Source: Petrachloros mirabilis ULC683 (GTDB lineage Bacteria > Cyanobacteriota > Cyanobacteriia > Thermosynechococcales > Thermosynechococcaceae). Taken from it: a DNA stretch of 64,000 nucleotides. The notes beneath the pieces were generated by a model. It was not told the origin of the DNA. It saw only the letters and a program-made list of their open reading frames with translations, and ran no database searches. The stretch covers positions 57,600 to 121,599 of the forward strand of contig NZ_WVIC01000006.1 in NCBI RefSeq assembly GCF_009939295.1, read 5' to 3'. Shown piece by piece: positions 8,770 to 19,274 of this stretch (within the stretch, counting starts at the first letter, position 1; every line of letters begins with the position of its first letter). Made by a program: the position numbers and the translations under genes.

Positions 8770-10437
8770 TTACGGCGCGATCACAGCCGACTCAGCCTGA
8801 GCCGATGCGCCAAATTGCGTCAGGCGCAGGGGTAAGACCAATTCGCTCAGTGAGGCGGCGTAGCTTGATGTTAGCAGGTTTTCAAATTCGGGCTGCTGAG
8901 CCACAAAGGCTTTGAGGAAGGCTGCACTGAAAAATTCCATGTAGCCGCGCGCCAAGTGAGGGGCAGGGCCAATGAGTTCTGGGAAGCTGGGCAGTCCCTC
9001 GGCAGAGGGATCTGGGGGTTCTAGTGCTGAGAAGTGGGTGCCACCCTCGATCATCATCAGATAGCGATTCGAGCTCGATAGCCAAGCAAAGGGCTGAATT
9101 TGCTCAAGCAGGGCAGGCGAAACCGTGTCTGCGCTCCCGGCTACCATCAGGACTGGAACTTCAACTTGTGCATAGCTTTCGACTCCGAAGAGGCTGCTAC
9201 CAATGGGGTTGATGGCAATGATGGCCTGTACCCGATCGTCTTTGAGATCATAGTTTTGCAGGGGTAGACGCAGGGCTTGACATTGCAGCAGCAAAGATAG
9301 GTTTAAGGTGGTTTCGAGTTGCTCGGTACAGTCTTGTTGCAGTTGCTCAAAGTTGAGAGGGGCACCGGCTAGGGCTAGGGCTGTGTAGCCCCCAAAGGAT
9401 TGGCCAATCACCCCCACATTTTCAAGATCAAGGCGATTGGCAAAGGTGGGGTCGGACTGCGATCGCGCCTCTAGGGTATCCAGCAAAAAAGTCACATCCT
9501 GAGGGCGATCCACAAATTCCGTAGGCTGAATCACGTCGCTAGTCTGCCCCGACAGCAGCCCCAAAATTTGCTGGGTATTGCTGCCAATATGCTCTGGCAC
9601 GGCCACCACAAACCCATGGGAGGCCAGATATTCCGCCAAATACAGAAAGGTACTGCGATTTGAATTGAGGCCATGGGAAATCACCACCACCGGTTGAGGC
9701 GAGGAATTCGGCAAATTAGGCAGATAAATATCTGCGGGATAGGTTCGAGCCCGCCCCGTGTAGTTTAAGCGTTGGGGTGAATTGTCCTGCAATTCAAGGG
9801 TCACTTTTTCCCAGGTAAAGGAACCCCGCTGTTGTAAGGAGTATCCTAAGGCCGTCATCGGCGCGACCTCAGACTCAGAACTAGACCGAATATCCGCTAC
9901 CGCTTGATTGGTTTCATCAATCAACTGACGCACCTCGTTCAAGAGCGCTAACCCTGCCGAGAAATCGACCTGCACCCCATCTGCTGGGTAATGGCGCAAG
10001 ACACTGAGCGCCGTAAAGCCCTCTGGATCTGCGGCTGCCAAAATCAGAGAGGCTCGCAAGGCAAAAAAGCTGCCGTGACCCGAGCGAGACCGAATCACCT
10101 GACCCACTCGATGCAACAATTGTTCACCAATAGGCGTATACAAGAACTGAGCCACGGTGACCGGTTCTAAATCAATCTGTTCTTGAAGCCCCTGTCGCAA
10201 ATTCTCCAGTTGGTCTGGGTTGAGATAACGGGCATAGGGCACTAAATCCCCTGTGATTCGCCCTTCCTTGGCAAAGGTTTCTAGGGCACTCACTGAAATT
10301 GAGCGCTCCAGAAAAGAGTATGAAACGTGAATACGAGAAGCCGCCCAGGTCACTTCTGGCAGCACGCCCACCATCAGGGGCGAGAGGCAGGTCAGCCATC
10401 CCAACTGAACCAGCCAAGGTCGAGCATGTTTGAACAT
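8770..10437 (-). CDS. Exported alpha/beta hydrolase with N-terminal DUF1400 domain
   Basis: The 555-residue protein has a signal peptide (WLVQLGWLTCLSPLMVG, then VTWAASR), a DUF1400 domain (about 35-170, SVSALETFAKEGRITGDL) and an alpha/beta hydrolase domain. The hydrolase part has an oxyanion region VVISHGLNSN, the nucleophile elbow GVIGQSFGGYTAL, the acid strand PVLMVAGSADTVSP and the catalytic His in GGTHFSAL, so it looks active. The family resembles platelet-activating factor acetylhydrolase and dienelactone hydrolases. The substrate is unknown; export suggests a periplasmic esterase or lipase. A DUF1400-only protein is encoded at 16377-17000 in this window. Confidence 0.85.
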   Translation of the reverse strand: MFKHARPWLVQLGWLTCLSPLMVGVLPEVTWAASRIHVSYSFLERSISVSALETFAKEGRITGDLVPYARYLNPDQLENLRQGLQEQIDLEPVTVAQFLYTPIGEQLLHRVGQVIRSRSGHGSFFALRASLILAAADPEGFTALSVLRHYPADGVQVDFSAGLALLNEVRQLIDETNQAVADIRSSSESEVAPMTALGYSLQQRGSFTWEKVTLELQDNSPQRLNYTGRARTYPADIYLPNLPNSSPQPVVVISHGLNSNRSTFLYLAEYLASHGFVVAVPEHIGSNTQQILGLLSGQTSDVIQPTEFVDRPQDVTFLLDTLEARSQSDPTFANRLDLENVGVIGQSFGGYTALALAGAPLNFEQLQQDCTEQLETTLNLSLLLQCQALRLPLQNYDLKDDRVQAIIAINPIGSSLFGVESYAQVEVPVLMVAGSADTVSPALLEQIQPFAWLSSSNRYLMMIEGGTHFSALEPPDPSAEGLPSFPELIGPAPHLARGYMEFFSAAFLKAFVAQQPEFENLLTSSYAASLSELVLPLRLTQFGASAQAESAVIAP

Positions 10438-10504
10438 GGTGCGTGTTTCCGTAAATCAATCTCAATTTAGTTGCTTTTTGAGTCTGAGAAGTCATCCTAA
10501 AGGA

Positions 10505-11023
10505 TCAAGAATGGGCTTCCTCTTGCGGTTGCAAACTTTGAAACGCCTGGGTTACCACCTGGGCCGCTTTTTGATCCAAGGCATTCCAGTCTATCTCACC
10601 TTGATCGTCCAACAGTTGAGCATCGACTTGAATTTGATCCATGGGCAGATCAGTAATCCCTTGGCGATCTAGCTGGGGGGTATAAGACTCCAAACAAATT
10701 TGGTAGCACAGTTCCCAAAGGTTGAAGTGGGCTTTAAGGCCATCTCGCTCTAAATAGAGCACATAGCTGACCAACGGCTGGGGAAGCTCGAACAGTTGCC
10801 TTTCCAGTTCGGGCTTAATTTCTGGGGCTGCGGCTTCCCACTGCTGTCGCAAGGTTTTCACCTGTTGCTTTTGCTCGGCACGGGTCTCGGCAGGCCAGTG
10901 CTCTTGAGTTTCGTATTCACCTTGCCAACCCCAAGGGGACATCTGTTGACCCAATTGATCAATGAGGCGAATAAGCGCGGGTTGCAAAAGGGATGCTACC
11001 AATTGCCAATTGGGCTGTTCCAT
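10505..11023 (-). CDS. Conserved cyanobacterial protein of unknown function
   Basis: This 172-residue soluble protein (MEQPNWQLVASLLQPALIRL) has no motif I can assign to a function. The composition is acidic and Gln-rich with helical segments, a Trp-rich patch (MSPWGWQGEYETQEHWP) and an acidic C-terminus. I start it at ATG 11023, preceded by AGAAAG; a TTG five codons upstream is possible. It lies upstream of the DUF1400 hydrolase gene in the same direction with a 67-nt gap, so it may share its transcript. It diverges from the thiC riboswitch region. Confidence 0.7.
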   Translation of the reverse strand: MEQPNWQLVASLLQPALIRLIDQLGQQMSPWGWQGEYETQEHWPAETRAEQKQQVKTLRQQWEAAAPEIKPELERQLFELPQPLVSYVLYLERDGLKAHFNLWELCYQICLESYTPQLDRQGITDLPMDQIQVDAQLLDDQGEIDWNALDQKAAQVVTQAFQSLQPQEEAHS

Positions 11024-11160
11024 GGTCTTTCTAATCAAATTGACAGTTTAACTCGGCTCATCTTGGGGGGGATGAACCTAGAACTTTCAAACTATTCAGT
11101 CCCCATAAAAATTATCACCCCCTTCTGACTCAAATCGTCTCCAGGTGTTACGATTTCCAT

Positions 11161-12635
<1,475 letters not shown>

Positions 12636-12653
12636 ACCACGCACCATCAACCG

Positions 12654-13415
12654 TCAATAGGCATAGGGATTTCGGGGCGCAGGAATACCCTGGAGGGTTT
12701 CGGCTGCAATAACCAACTGGCGTCGGTCATCCAGAGTTTCAGTCACCATCTGCCCCGAAACATCAAACCACTGATCTGGAGGATATGCCTGACGACTCTG
12801 GGGTAGTTTTACCGGCAGTCCCACTGGGTAGGCATCAGCCGCACAGCAGGTAATCACAAAGCGGGTCAGCATCAGATAGGCATCCGGCAGGTTGGGGGTA
12901 TGCACAGCAAACCCTTGCACCTGAACCGGTTGGCCGCTGTAGGCATCGGGCTCTGGGTACACATCTAGGGTTCTAACCCAGTCAATTAGCGATCGCGCTG
13001 CTGGATCAGCATTAGGCCGAAAGGTCTGTGGCTGGGCACGGGTCAGCAGGGCTGAATCTTGTAGCCCTCGCTCCAGAGCAGTCTCACTGGCAAAGGGGCG
13101 GGGCGTAATCCATAGCCCCAGGAGCGCTGATACCAACAACACCATACTCATCCAACCCGGCGGAAACAGGGTGAAGTGACGAACCCCAATCTGAGGCTTA
13201 CCCCGCAGCAGCTTTTGCAGGTTTAGGCCAGTCATGACCAACAGCAGCAAACCCGCACCAATCGTCAGGCCAAAATAGTTCGGGTGAATCAGCAAGCCCA
13301 ACCGTCCCGTCAGCCAGTATTTCATCATCAACACACCCCACGCCCCTAGGGCGAGCGTATCCATCCAATCGGGAAGCAGGGGGGAGACTTGAGACAGCCG
13401 TTTGGCTAAGGTCAT
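12654..13415 (-). CDS. TIGR03943-type membrane protein (partner of permease)
   Basis: The 253-residue protein has two or three N-terminal membrane helices (LALGAWGVLMMKYWL, FGLTIGAGLLLLVMTGL, WMSMVLLVSALLGLW) and a soluble C-terminal half with FVITCCAADAYPVGLPV, a conserved cysteine patch of this family. It resembles the YcgQ/UPF0703 group, whose members are encoded next to a UPF0718 (YcgR, DUF318) permease, exactly as here (33-nt gap). The function of the pair is not established; the cysteine motif and pairing suggest metal or thiol handling (inference). Confidence 0.8.
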   Translation of the reverse strand: MTLAKRLSQVSPLLPDWMDTLALGAWGVLMMKYWLTGRLGLLIHPNYFGLTIGAGLLLLVMTGLNLQKLLRGKPQIGVRHFTLFPPGWMSMVLLVSALLGLWITPRPFASETALERGLQDSALLTRAQPQTFRPNADPAARSLIDWVRTLDVYPEPDAYSGQPVQVQGFAVHTPNLPDAYLMLTRFVITCCAADAYPVGLPVKLPQSRQAYPPDQWFDVSGQMVTETLDDRRQLVIAAETLQGIPAPRNPYAY

Positions 13416-13448
13416 AGAGAAGTCAAGACAGCAACAGCAATAGCGAGA

Positions 13449-14474
13449 TCAGCTCAGCCAGAAATTCATAAATAAGGTGAGCAGGAAGGCTAATTGAGAA
13501 ATTAGGACAAACAAATAGAAAACGGCTCGGCCTTTGAACACCGTCAGCAGCAGTCCCAAGTTTTTGAGATCAAACATGGGACCAAATACCAGAAAAGCCA
13601 AGAGGGCTCCACTGGTGAAGGTCGAGGCAAAAGAGAGCGCGAAAAAAGAATCCACGGTTGAGCAAATGGAGATCACCCCACTCAAGGTCATCATGGCAAC
13701 CACAGAGGTGACTGGTCCTTGTCCCAAGTCCAAAATAATATCCCGAGGCACCGCCACTTGAATTAAGGCCGCCATTAAGCTGCCCAAAACCAAGACGCCT
13801 CCCAACTCTCGTAGTTCCTGTACCGAGTTGTCTAATAACATCCGAAACCGAGCCCAAGCAGTAATTTTGGGTGCATCAGGGAGTGGACAGGCAGGCATCG
13901 TCGTGGCCTGTAGGGTCACTGGGTCAATTTGCAAGGGTTGACCGGGCTGATCAAGAAAAAACGTTCCGGTTTGCAGCAAAGGCGGCTGACTCGGGGGGGG
14001 GATCACCAGGGGTTTGGGCATTGCCAAGGCTACGGCTGGCTGTAAAAACGGCTTTAAGTCGGCCTGGGCGCTAAAAACCCAGGCCACCACCGTGGCAATG
14101 GTGAGGGAAAAAATCACCCGAAACACCACAATTTCAGGCTGATCTCGAAAGGCTGTCCAGGTCGCCCAAATAACCACTGGGTTGATAGTCGGAGCCGCTA
14201 ACAAGAACCCAACAGCCACGGGTGCCGAAGCCCCCTGCATAATGAGGCGTCGAGCCACAGGCACATTACCGCATTCACACACGGGAAATAAGAAGCCAAA
14301 GCAACTCCCCGCTAGTGCTGCCAGCAAAGGATGCTTGGGCAGGATTTGCAACAGTCGTCGCTCGTCTACGAAGAGCAGCAGCAGGCCAGACACCAATACC
14401 CCAAACATCAGAAAGGGAATGGCCTCGACCAATAAACTCAGAAACAGGGTAAAACCGCTATTCAGTCGATACAT
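13449..14474 (-). CDS. UPF0718/DUF318 family permease
   Basis: The 341-residue membrane protein has about eight hydrophobic segments in two clusters, separated by a proline-rich cytoplasmic or periplasmic loop (PPPSQPPLLQTGTF). Family markers include FLFPVCECGNVPVARRL, with its Cys-x-Cys, and the repeated-type segment MTLSGVISICSTVDSFFALSF. It is the probable first gene of a two-gene operon with the TIGR03943-type protein. The substrate is unknown. The paired CxCG and ICS motifs make soft metals or thiols plausible, but this is inference. Confidence 0.85.
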   Translation of the reverse strand: MYRLNSGFTLFLSLLVEAIPFLMFGVLVSGLLLLFVDERRLLQILPKHPLLAALAGSCFGFLFPVCECGNVPVARRLIMQGASAPVAVGFLLAAPTINPVVIWATWTAFRDQPEIVVFRVIFSLTIATVVAWVFSAQADLKPFLQPAVALAMPKPLVIPPPSQPPLLQTGTFFLDQPGQPLQIDPVTLQATTMPACPLPDAPKITAWARFRMLLDNSVQELRELGGVLVLGSLMAALIQVAVPRDIILDLGQGPVTSVVAMMTLSGVISICSTVDSFFALSFASTFTSGALLAFLVFGPMFDLKNLGLLLTVFKGRAVFYLFVLISQLAFLLTLFMNFWLS

Positions 14475-14749
14475 CTTTCCTTAGAAGCGTTATCCTCCCA
14501 GACATCAGGATGTCTCACCGTTGACATCATAGGCTACCGATACAGATCATTAACCTACCAGACCCATGAATTCTAGGGCTTGGCTTTGCTGGACTGACAA
14601 AACGGGTAAGCACCTTTGTCGTGGTCATTGTCCTGGCACTCCCCCAGTACACTAAAGAGAGACAGGCAAACAGAGACACCTCTCTACCGCTCTAAACTAG
14701 CGAAAGCTACCCCATATATTGAGACTGCATCTAAAGGCAATTCAGTAGT

Positions 14750-16222
14750 ATGAAGATTCAAGCAACAGATATCCCCACAGCACAATGGTCAGGTGACTGT
14801 TTGGCGCTGGGCTTTTTTGCTATCGAACCTGAGTCCGTGACGCTTGATCTCGAACTCGATCAGCATCTGGGAGGACTTCTAAAAGAATTGATTCAGGAGA
14901 CCAACTTCAAGGGGAAAGTCGGCGAAACCCAAAGCGTTCGCCTTGCCAGCGGCACCCCACGTCAGTTGATTTTGGTGGGGCTAGGTGAAAGCACCTTACT
15001 CAGTCTCGACACCCTACGGCAGGCCGCAGCAGCAGTAGCCCGCATCGCTCGCAAGCAACGGTGCCAAACCGTAGGACTCCAGTTGCCCCCTTGGAATCAA
15101 GAAACAGCCTCTTCTGCCCAAGCTATTTCTGAAGGAATCGAGCTGGCGTTGCATCAAGATCATCGGTTTAAATCTGAGCCCGACCTAGACAGTGCGGCCT
15201 TTCCTAGTCAAATTGAACTGTTGGGGCTAGGGCACCAGACCGCTGCTCTAGAACGCGCTCAGCAAGTGTGCTCTGGAGTGATTTTGGCGCGAGAGTTGGT
15301 TGCTGCCCCTGCGAATATTGTCACCCCGGTTACCCTCGCCGACACCGCCACAGAATTGGCCCAAACCTACAATCTCTCCCTAGAAATTTTAGAGCGAGAA
15401 GATTGTGAAAACCTGGGGATGGGCGCATTTTTAGGCGTTGCCCAAGCCTCAGATCTGCCGCCCAAGTTTATTCATCTCACCTATAAGCCTAGCGGTGTGC
15501 CTCGGCGGAAATTAGCGATTATTGGCAAGGGATTGACTTTTGACTCAGGAGGTCTAAACCTCAAGGTCAGCGGCAGCGGTATTGAAACCATGAAGATGGA
15601 TATGGGCGGCTCTGCTGCGGCTTTCGGTGCTGCCAAAGTGATCGGTCAAATTCAGCCCGACGTGGAAGTGCATTTCATCGTAGCGGCCACTGAAAATATG
15701 ATTAGTGGTCATGCCATGCGGCCTGGAGATATTCTCACGGCCTCTAATGGCAAAACCATTGAAGTCAATAACACCGACGCTGAGGGTCGGCTCACCTTGG
15801 CCGATGCCCTCGTCTTTGCTGAAAAATTAGGGGTAGAGGCCATCGTCGATTTAGCGACTCTGACAGGTGCCTGCATTGTGGCACTGGGAGATGACATTGC
15901 TGGTCTCTGGTCTTCAGAAGATCAACTGGCTCAGGCGCTCACTCAAGCCGCAGAGTTGGCCGGTGAGAAGTTCTGGAAAATGCCCTTAGAAGAGAAATAT
16001 TTTGAAGGCCTGAAGTCTCCAGTTGCCGACATGAAAAATACCGGTCCCCGTAGCGGTGGATCCATTACCGCCGCTCTGTTTCTCAAGCAATTTGTAAAAG
16101 ACACAGCATGGGCTCACCTAGATGTGGCTGGTCCTGTATGGGCTGACAAGGAATCGGGTTATATCAACGCAGGCGGCACGGGCTTTGGCGTGCGCACGCT
16201 GGTCAATTGGGCCTTGAGCTAG
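14750..16222 (+). CDS. pepA: Leucyl aminopeptidase (M17)
   Basis: This is a cytosolic hexameric metallo-aminopeptidase that removes N-terminal residues, especially Leu. The 490-residue protein has an N-terminal macro-like domain and a C-terminal catalytic domain with the metal and active-site segments [28 protein letters not shown] and the M17 signature [19 protein letters not shown], followed by [19 protein letters not shown]. Length and motifs are complete. It diverges from the permease gene with a 275-nt intergenic region that must hold both promoters. Confidence 0.97.
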   Translation: MKIQATDIPTAQWSGDCLALGFFAIEPESVTLDLELDQHLGGLLKELIQETNFKGKVGETQSVRLASGTPRQLILVGLGESTLLSLDTLRQAAAAVARIARKQRCQTVGLQLPPWNQETASSAQAISEGIELALHQDHRFKSEPDLDSAAFPSQIELLGLGHQTAALERAQQVCSGVILARELVAAPANIVTPVTLADTATELAQTYNLSLEILEREDCENLGMGAFLGVAQASDLPPKFIHLTYKPSGVPRRKLAIIGKGLTFDSGGLNLKVSGSGIETMKMDMGGSAAAFGAAKVIGQIQPDVEVHFIVAATENMISGHAMRPGDILTASNGKTIEVNNTDAEGRLTLADALVFAEKLGVEAIVDLATLTGACIVALGDDIAGLWSSEDQLAQALTQAAELAGEKFWKMPLEEKYFEGLKSPVADMKNTGPRSGGSITAALFLKQFVKDTAWAHLDVAGPVWADKESGYINAGGTGFGVRTLVNWALS

Positions 16223-16242
16223 GGATTTAGTCCGCTAAATCC
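16223..16242. terminator. Possible weak hairpin terminator between convergent genes
   Basis: GGATTTAG and CTAAATCC form an 8-bp perfect stem with a TCCG loop, 1 nt after the pepA stop. No U-tract follows, so it may only be a pausing or 3'-end stabilising structure. Confidence 0.35.
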
Positions 16243-16376
16243 TGATCGTATTGCCATTATGTGGCTTCCTTAGCGATCGCACCTCTGAAATTGAGCCATC
16301 CTAGAGTGCCGTCACGGCCACAGCCCAGCCCATCTGGGTGAAAGCTGAGCCGTAGCCGAATGCTCTCAATGGGAGA

Positions 16377-17000
16377 TTAGCTAGTGGGGGTAACGCAGAA
16401 ACCATCGGTTAACTCTTCTGCTACCTCAGAGATTTCTGCGGTGGTGGGTTGTTGGAGATCTAGGGCTGCCATCAACAACTTGGCATCCTCACCGAGAGAT
16501 TCAAGCAGATCAAATCGGCCTTGGGCGGTTTGTTGATCTAAGATGATTTGATCCGTGGGGTAACTTTGCACCACCGATAGAATCGACACCCGGCCATCGG
16601 CTTCAGCCGAGGTTGTCATAGCAGTACGCAGAGCTTCTAGGCTAGAGACACTATCATCACTAGACTTCAGCACTTGGCTGAGCTCAGTTAGCAGCAGCGT
16701 CCCCAGGCGAGACTCCAAAAATTCTCCAAAAGGTTCGGGATTCACTGTCACTTCACAACTGAGGCTGTTGCGAAACTCTTGAGCTTGATCGGTGGACAGT
16801 AGTGACAGCAGCGACTGGAGTTGACCTTCAGCCGTTCCAGTTTCAGCGTAAGTGGCTAGCTCTGTTACCGGTAGCGTAGCCACCTCGGTAGATCCCACGG
16901 CAATGATCACTTCCTCTGCCGCCAAGCTAGGCCGAACCATAGGGAGCACACTAGCAGTGGCCATGACGACGGCTGCCATAATTCGAAATGGATACTTCAT
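16377..17000 (-). CDS. Exported stand-alone DUF1400 protein
   Basis: The 207-residue protein starts at ATG 17000, preceded by AGAGGA; the open frame upstream of it lacks a good start. It has a signal peptide (MAAVVMATASVLPMV, then PSLAAEE). The mature part matches the DUF1400 domain found at the N-terminus of the hydrolase at 8770-10437: compare LPVTELATYAETGTAEGQL here with SVSALETFAKEGRITGDL there, and VVQSYPTDQIILD with VLRHYPADGVQVD. No hydrolase domain follows. A regulatory or chaperone-like role for the secreted hydrolase is conceivable but unproven. Confidence 0.78.
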   Translation of the reverse strand: MKYPFRIMAAVVMATASVLPMVRPSLAAEEVIIAVGSTEVATLPVTELATYAETGTAEGQLQSLLSLLSTDQAQEFRNSLSCEVTVNPEPFGEFLESRLGTLLLTELSQVLKSSDDSVSSLEALRTAMTTSAEADGRVSILSVVQSYPTDQIILDQQTAQGRFDLLESLGEDAKLLMAALDLQQPTTAEISEVAEELTDGFCVTPTS

Positions 17001-17235
17001 CGAAAAATCCTCTGATTGCGCAGGCGAACTTTTATAGAATGAAGCATTCTGGCAGGCAAAAGTTCCATCTGAGGGGGGGATCTCAGCGTCCTCCAGACCG
17101 ATTTTGAACCGATTTGGGTGAGTGCGGAGTTGGATCACTCAGCCCAATGACACAGGTTCAGGTAACAGGGTCTTGTTTCCTAGGGTTCAATTTGCTGCCA
17201 TCATAGAAGCAGGGCACAAGGGGCATCAGCATCGG

Positions 17236-17814
17236 ATGACCATTCTTTTCTACAAGGCGGATGGCCCTTATGGCTGTTTTTCCAACTTTTCCCCCCATCC
17301 CATTCGATTGCAAGGGCGCATCTGGCTCACGTCTGAACACTACTACCAAGCTCACAAGTATATAAATAGCCCCCACGCGGCCTTATGTGAGCAAATTCGT
17401 CAAGCCTCCAGCCCTGAAATGGCAGCCGCCCTAGGCCGAGATCCGCGCTATGCTGTGCGTCTTGATTGGGAAGCTGTTAAGCTGCAAGTTATGTACACTG
17501 CTGTGTTCACCAAGTTTTCGAGCCATCCAGACATTCGAGCAGTTTTAGTCGGTACCGAAGACGAGCCAATTGTGGAAGACTCCCCTAGTGATTCGTATTG
17601 GGGCTGGGGGGCTGATCACCAAGGTCACAATTATTTGGGTAGATTGTTGATGCAAGTGCGTGAGCAGCTACGACTCGCTAAGCCGACAGAGCAAGGTTTT
17701 CATCCCGAGTACTTAACGTCCGACCGTCTGGCAAAACCGTCTCAAATAGTCGGGTGGTCTCCAGAACCGACAAATCCAAAACTGCACCACTCAGATTCGC
17801 TCGGCTCAAGTTAG
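17236..17814 (+). CDS. NADAR family protein (YbiA-like N-glycosidase)
   Basis: The NADAR domain begins at ATG 17236 (MTILFYKADGPYGCFSNFS). Conserved parts include WLTSEHYYQAHKY, the repeated (K)-x-x-VMYTAVFTKFSSHPDI, the LVGTEDEPIVEDSPSDSYWGWG active-site region and HNYLGRLLMQVREQL. Members act as N-glycosidases on riboflavin intermediates or on ADP-ribosylated guanine bases. The domain ends at about residue 145; the last 45 residues are encoded opposite the 3' part of the pentapeptide gene, a 137-nt antisense overlap. The tail has no recognised motif. ATG 17236 is preferred to the earlier in-frame start because the domain begins there. Confidence 0.88.
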   Translation: MTILFYKADGPYGCFSNFSPHPIRLQGRIWLTSEHYYQAHKYINSPHAALCEQIRQASSPEMAAALGRDPRYAVRLDWEAVKLQVMYTAVFTKFSSHPDIRAVLVGTEDEPIVEDSPSDSYWGWGADHQGHNYLGRLLMQVREQLRLAKPTEQGFHPEYLTSDRLAKPSQIVGWSPEPTNPKLHHSDSLGSS

Positions 17815-18442
17815 CCCCCTGACAACGAACCTTAACCAAGCGGGCACGGCGAAGGCTCACTTCACTGAGATCGGCATCCGTCAAATTGGCCTGGGTGAGG
17901 TTCGCTTGGGTGAGGTTGGCACCCACTAGAGAGGCACGAGTCAGGTTAGCACAGCGGAGATCGCTGCCTTGCAGGTGAGCATCCTGTAGTTCGACATCAA
18001 TCAAATTTGCTTCATACAAGTTGGCACTACTCAGGTTGGCGTCGCTGAGATTAGAGCGATAGAGGTGGCTACACCACAGGTAAGCCCCCTGGAGATCAGC
18101 ACGCTCTAGGGTGGCCAAAATTAAATCTGAGCGCATCAGGTACGCACCTCTGAGGTAGGCATCGCTAAGGTTAGCACCATTGAGGAGCGCTCCTTGAAAA
18201 TTTGAGCTGCTGAGGTTGGCTCCCCGTAGCTGCGCATTGACTAGGTTGGTCTCAACAATGTAGCTGTCTCTCAAGTTCACGCCATTGAGACAAGCCCCCT
18301 GGAGATTGGTATTTTTAAGTTTTGCCTTGGTGAAATTGGCACCCGAAAGCACGGCTCCACTGAGATCACAATAGCTCAGATCAATGCCGCTGAAGTCTCG
18401 TTCTCCGGAAGCATATCGTTCTAGAAGTTCTGCGGGTTGCAT
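17678..18442 (-). CDS. Pentapeptide repeat protein
   Basis: The 254-residue protein is almost entirely A(D/N)Lxx repeats (for example GANLSDAYLRGAYLMRSDLI and ANLTQANLTQANLTDADL), which fold as a right-handed quadrilateral beta helix. A short N-terminal helix precedes them (MQPAELLERYASGERDFSG). I start at ATG 18442, where family members usually begin; another ATG lies 24 nt upstream. Cyanobacteria encode many such proteins and their roles are mostly unknown. The 3' end overlaps the NADAR gene by 137 nt on the opposite strand. Confidence 0.9.
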   Translation of the reverse strand: MQPAELLERYASGERDFSGIDLSYCDLSGAVLSGANFTKAKLKNTNLQGACLNGVNLRDSYIVETNLVNAQLRGANLSSSNFQGALLNGANLSDAYLRGAYLMRSDLILATLERADLQGAYLWCSHLYRSNLSDANLSSANLYEANLIDVELQDAHLQGSDLRCANLTRASLVGANLTQANLTQANLTDADLSEVSLRRARLVKVRCQGANLSRANLSGAVLDLSVLETTRLFETVLPDGRTLSTRDENLALSA

Positions 18443-18564
18443 AGATTTCCAAGCACCATAAAGCAATCTATTTTTAGCCTAAGAGGTGACAACCCGCAGT
18501 GAAAATCGTGAAAACACTTAAATTTAGATCGAGCAAGACCCTTTTTTGATCTGGACTCCTCACC

Positions 18565-19107
18565 TTAATTGATACTTAAATCTAGGGTTGGAGTGTCGGG
18601 GATGGCGGCTCGGCTAGATAAAATTCGACAGTTTTTACCGCCTGACTGCTGACAGGTTTGCAGGGCTTGGTTATGGGCTTGATCTTTGGCTTGGGTCAGA
18701 TCTTGCTCTACATAGCCGAGGCCAATGCCATATACACCGTTAGCTGAAACCGCCAGAGCACCCCAACCGTCTTTATATTGCAGCTTTACGACACAGTCTT
18801 GAGCACGGGACTGTAGTTGACATTGATGCAGGGCTTCTCCAGCGGCAGCTTCAGGAATCCAAGCGACTGCTGAACTTTGGGTTTGGGTTGAGGGGGAATA
18901 GGCGATCGCACCAAAGACATGACTGGTATCAGACTCAAACATGGGAGCCACCGCTGAAATTTGTAAGGTGTCCGTGATGATCTCTGCGGTCTCTGTCTTG
19001 AAGGCCTGAGTCTGCTGGGCAAAGCCAGGAAACATGGGTGAAAAGCTACCTAGGGTAAGGGTCGTGGCCACTATGCCAGCTTGAATAAAATGTTCTGATG
19101 TAAACAT
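18565..19107 (-). CDS. Exported DUF4189 domain protein
   Basis: The 180-residue protein starts at ATG 19107 with a signal peptide (FIQAGIVATTLTLGSF, then GFAQQ). The mature part carries a DUF4189-like domain: HVFGAIAYSPSTQT, EALHQCQLQSRAQDCVVKLQY, GWGALAVSANGVYGIGLG and ALQTCQQSGGKNCRIL, with spaced cysteines that probably form disulfides. It is presumably periplasmic. The function of DUF4189 is unknown. The longer open frame upstream of ATG 19107 has no signal peptide and is not used. Confidence 0.75.
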   Translation of the reverse strand: MFTSEHFIQAGIVATTLTLGSFSPMFPGFAQQTQAFKTETAEIITDTLQISAVAPMFESDTSHVFGAIAYSPSTQTQSSAVAWIPEAAAGEALHQCQLQSRAQDCVVKLQYKDGWGALAVSANGVYGIGLGYVEQDLTQAKDQAHNQALQTCQQSGGKNCRILSSRAAIPDTPTLDLSIN

Positions 19108-19274
19108 AAACAGGTGAGTCTCGTGATGCGTCCAACTGGTTTGCACTTTGTGGATTAAAGCCCATGGCCATGACCCTTTCAGTAATCCAGAAGTTCCAAA
19201 ACTGTGATTAAGATCACCAATCAGTCTGATTAACATTACTCATAGGCAGAGCATTCCCACGGGTTGGCGGTCAT

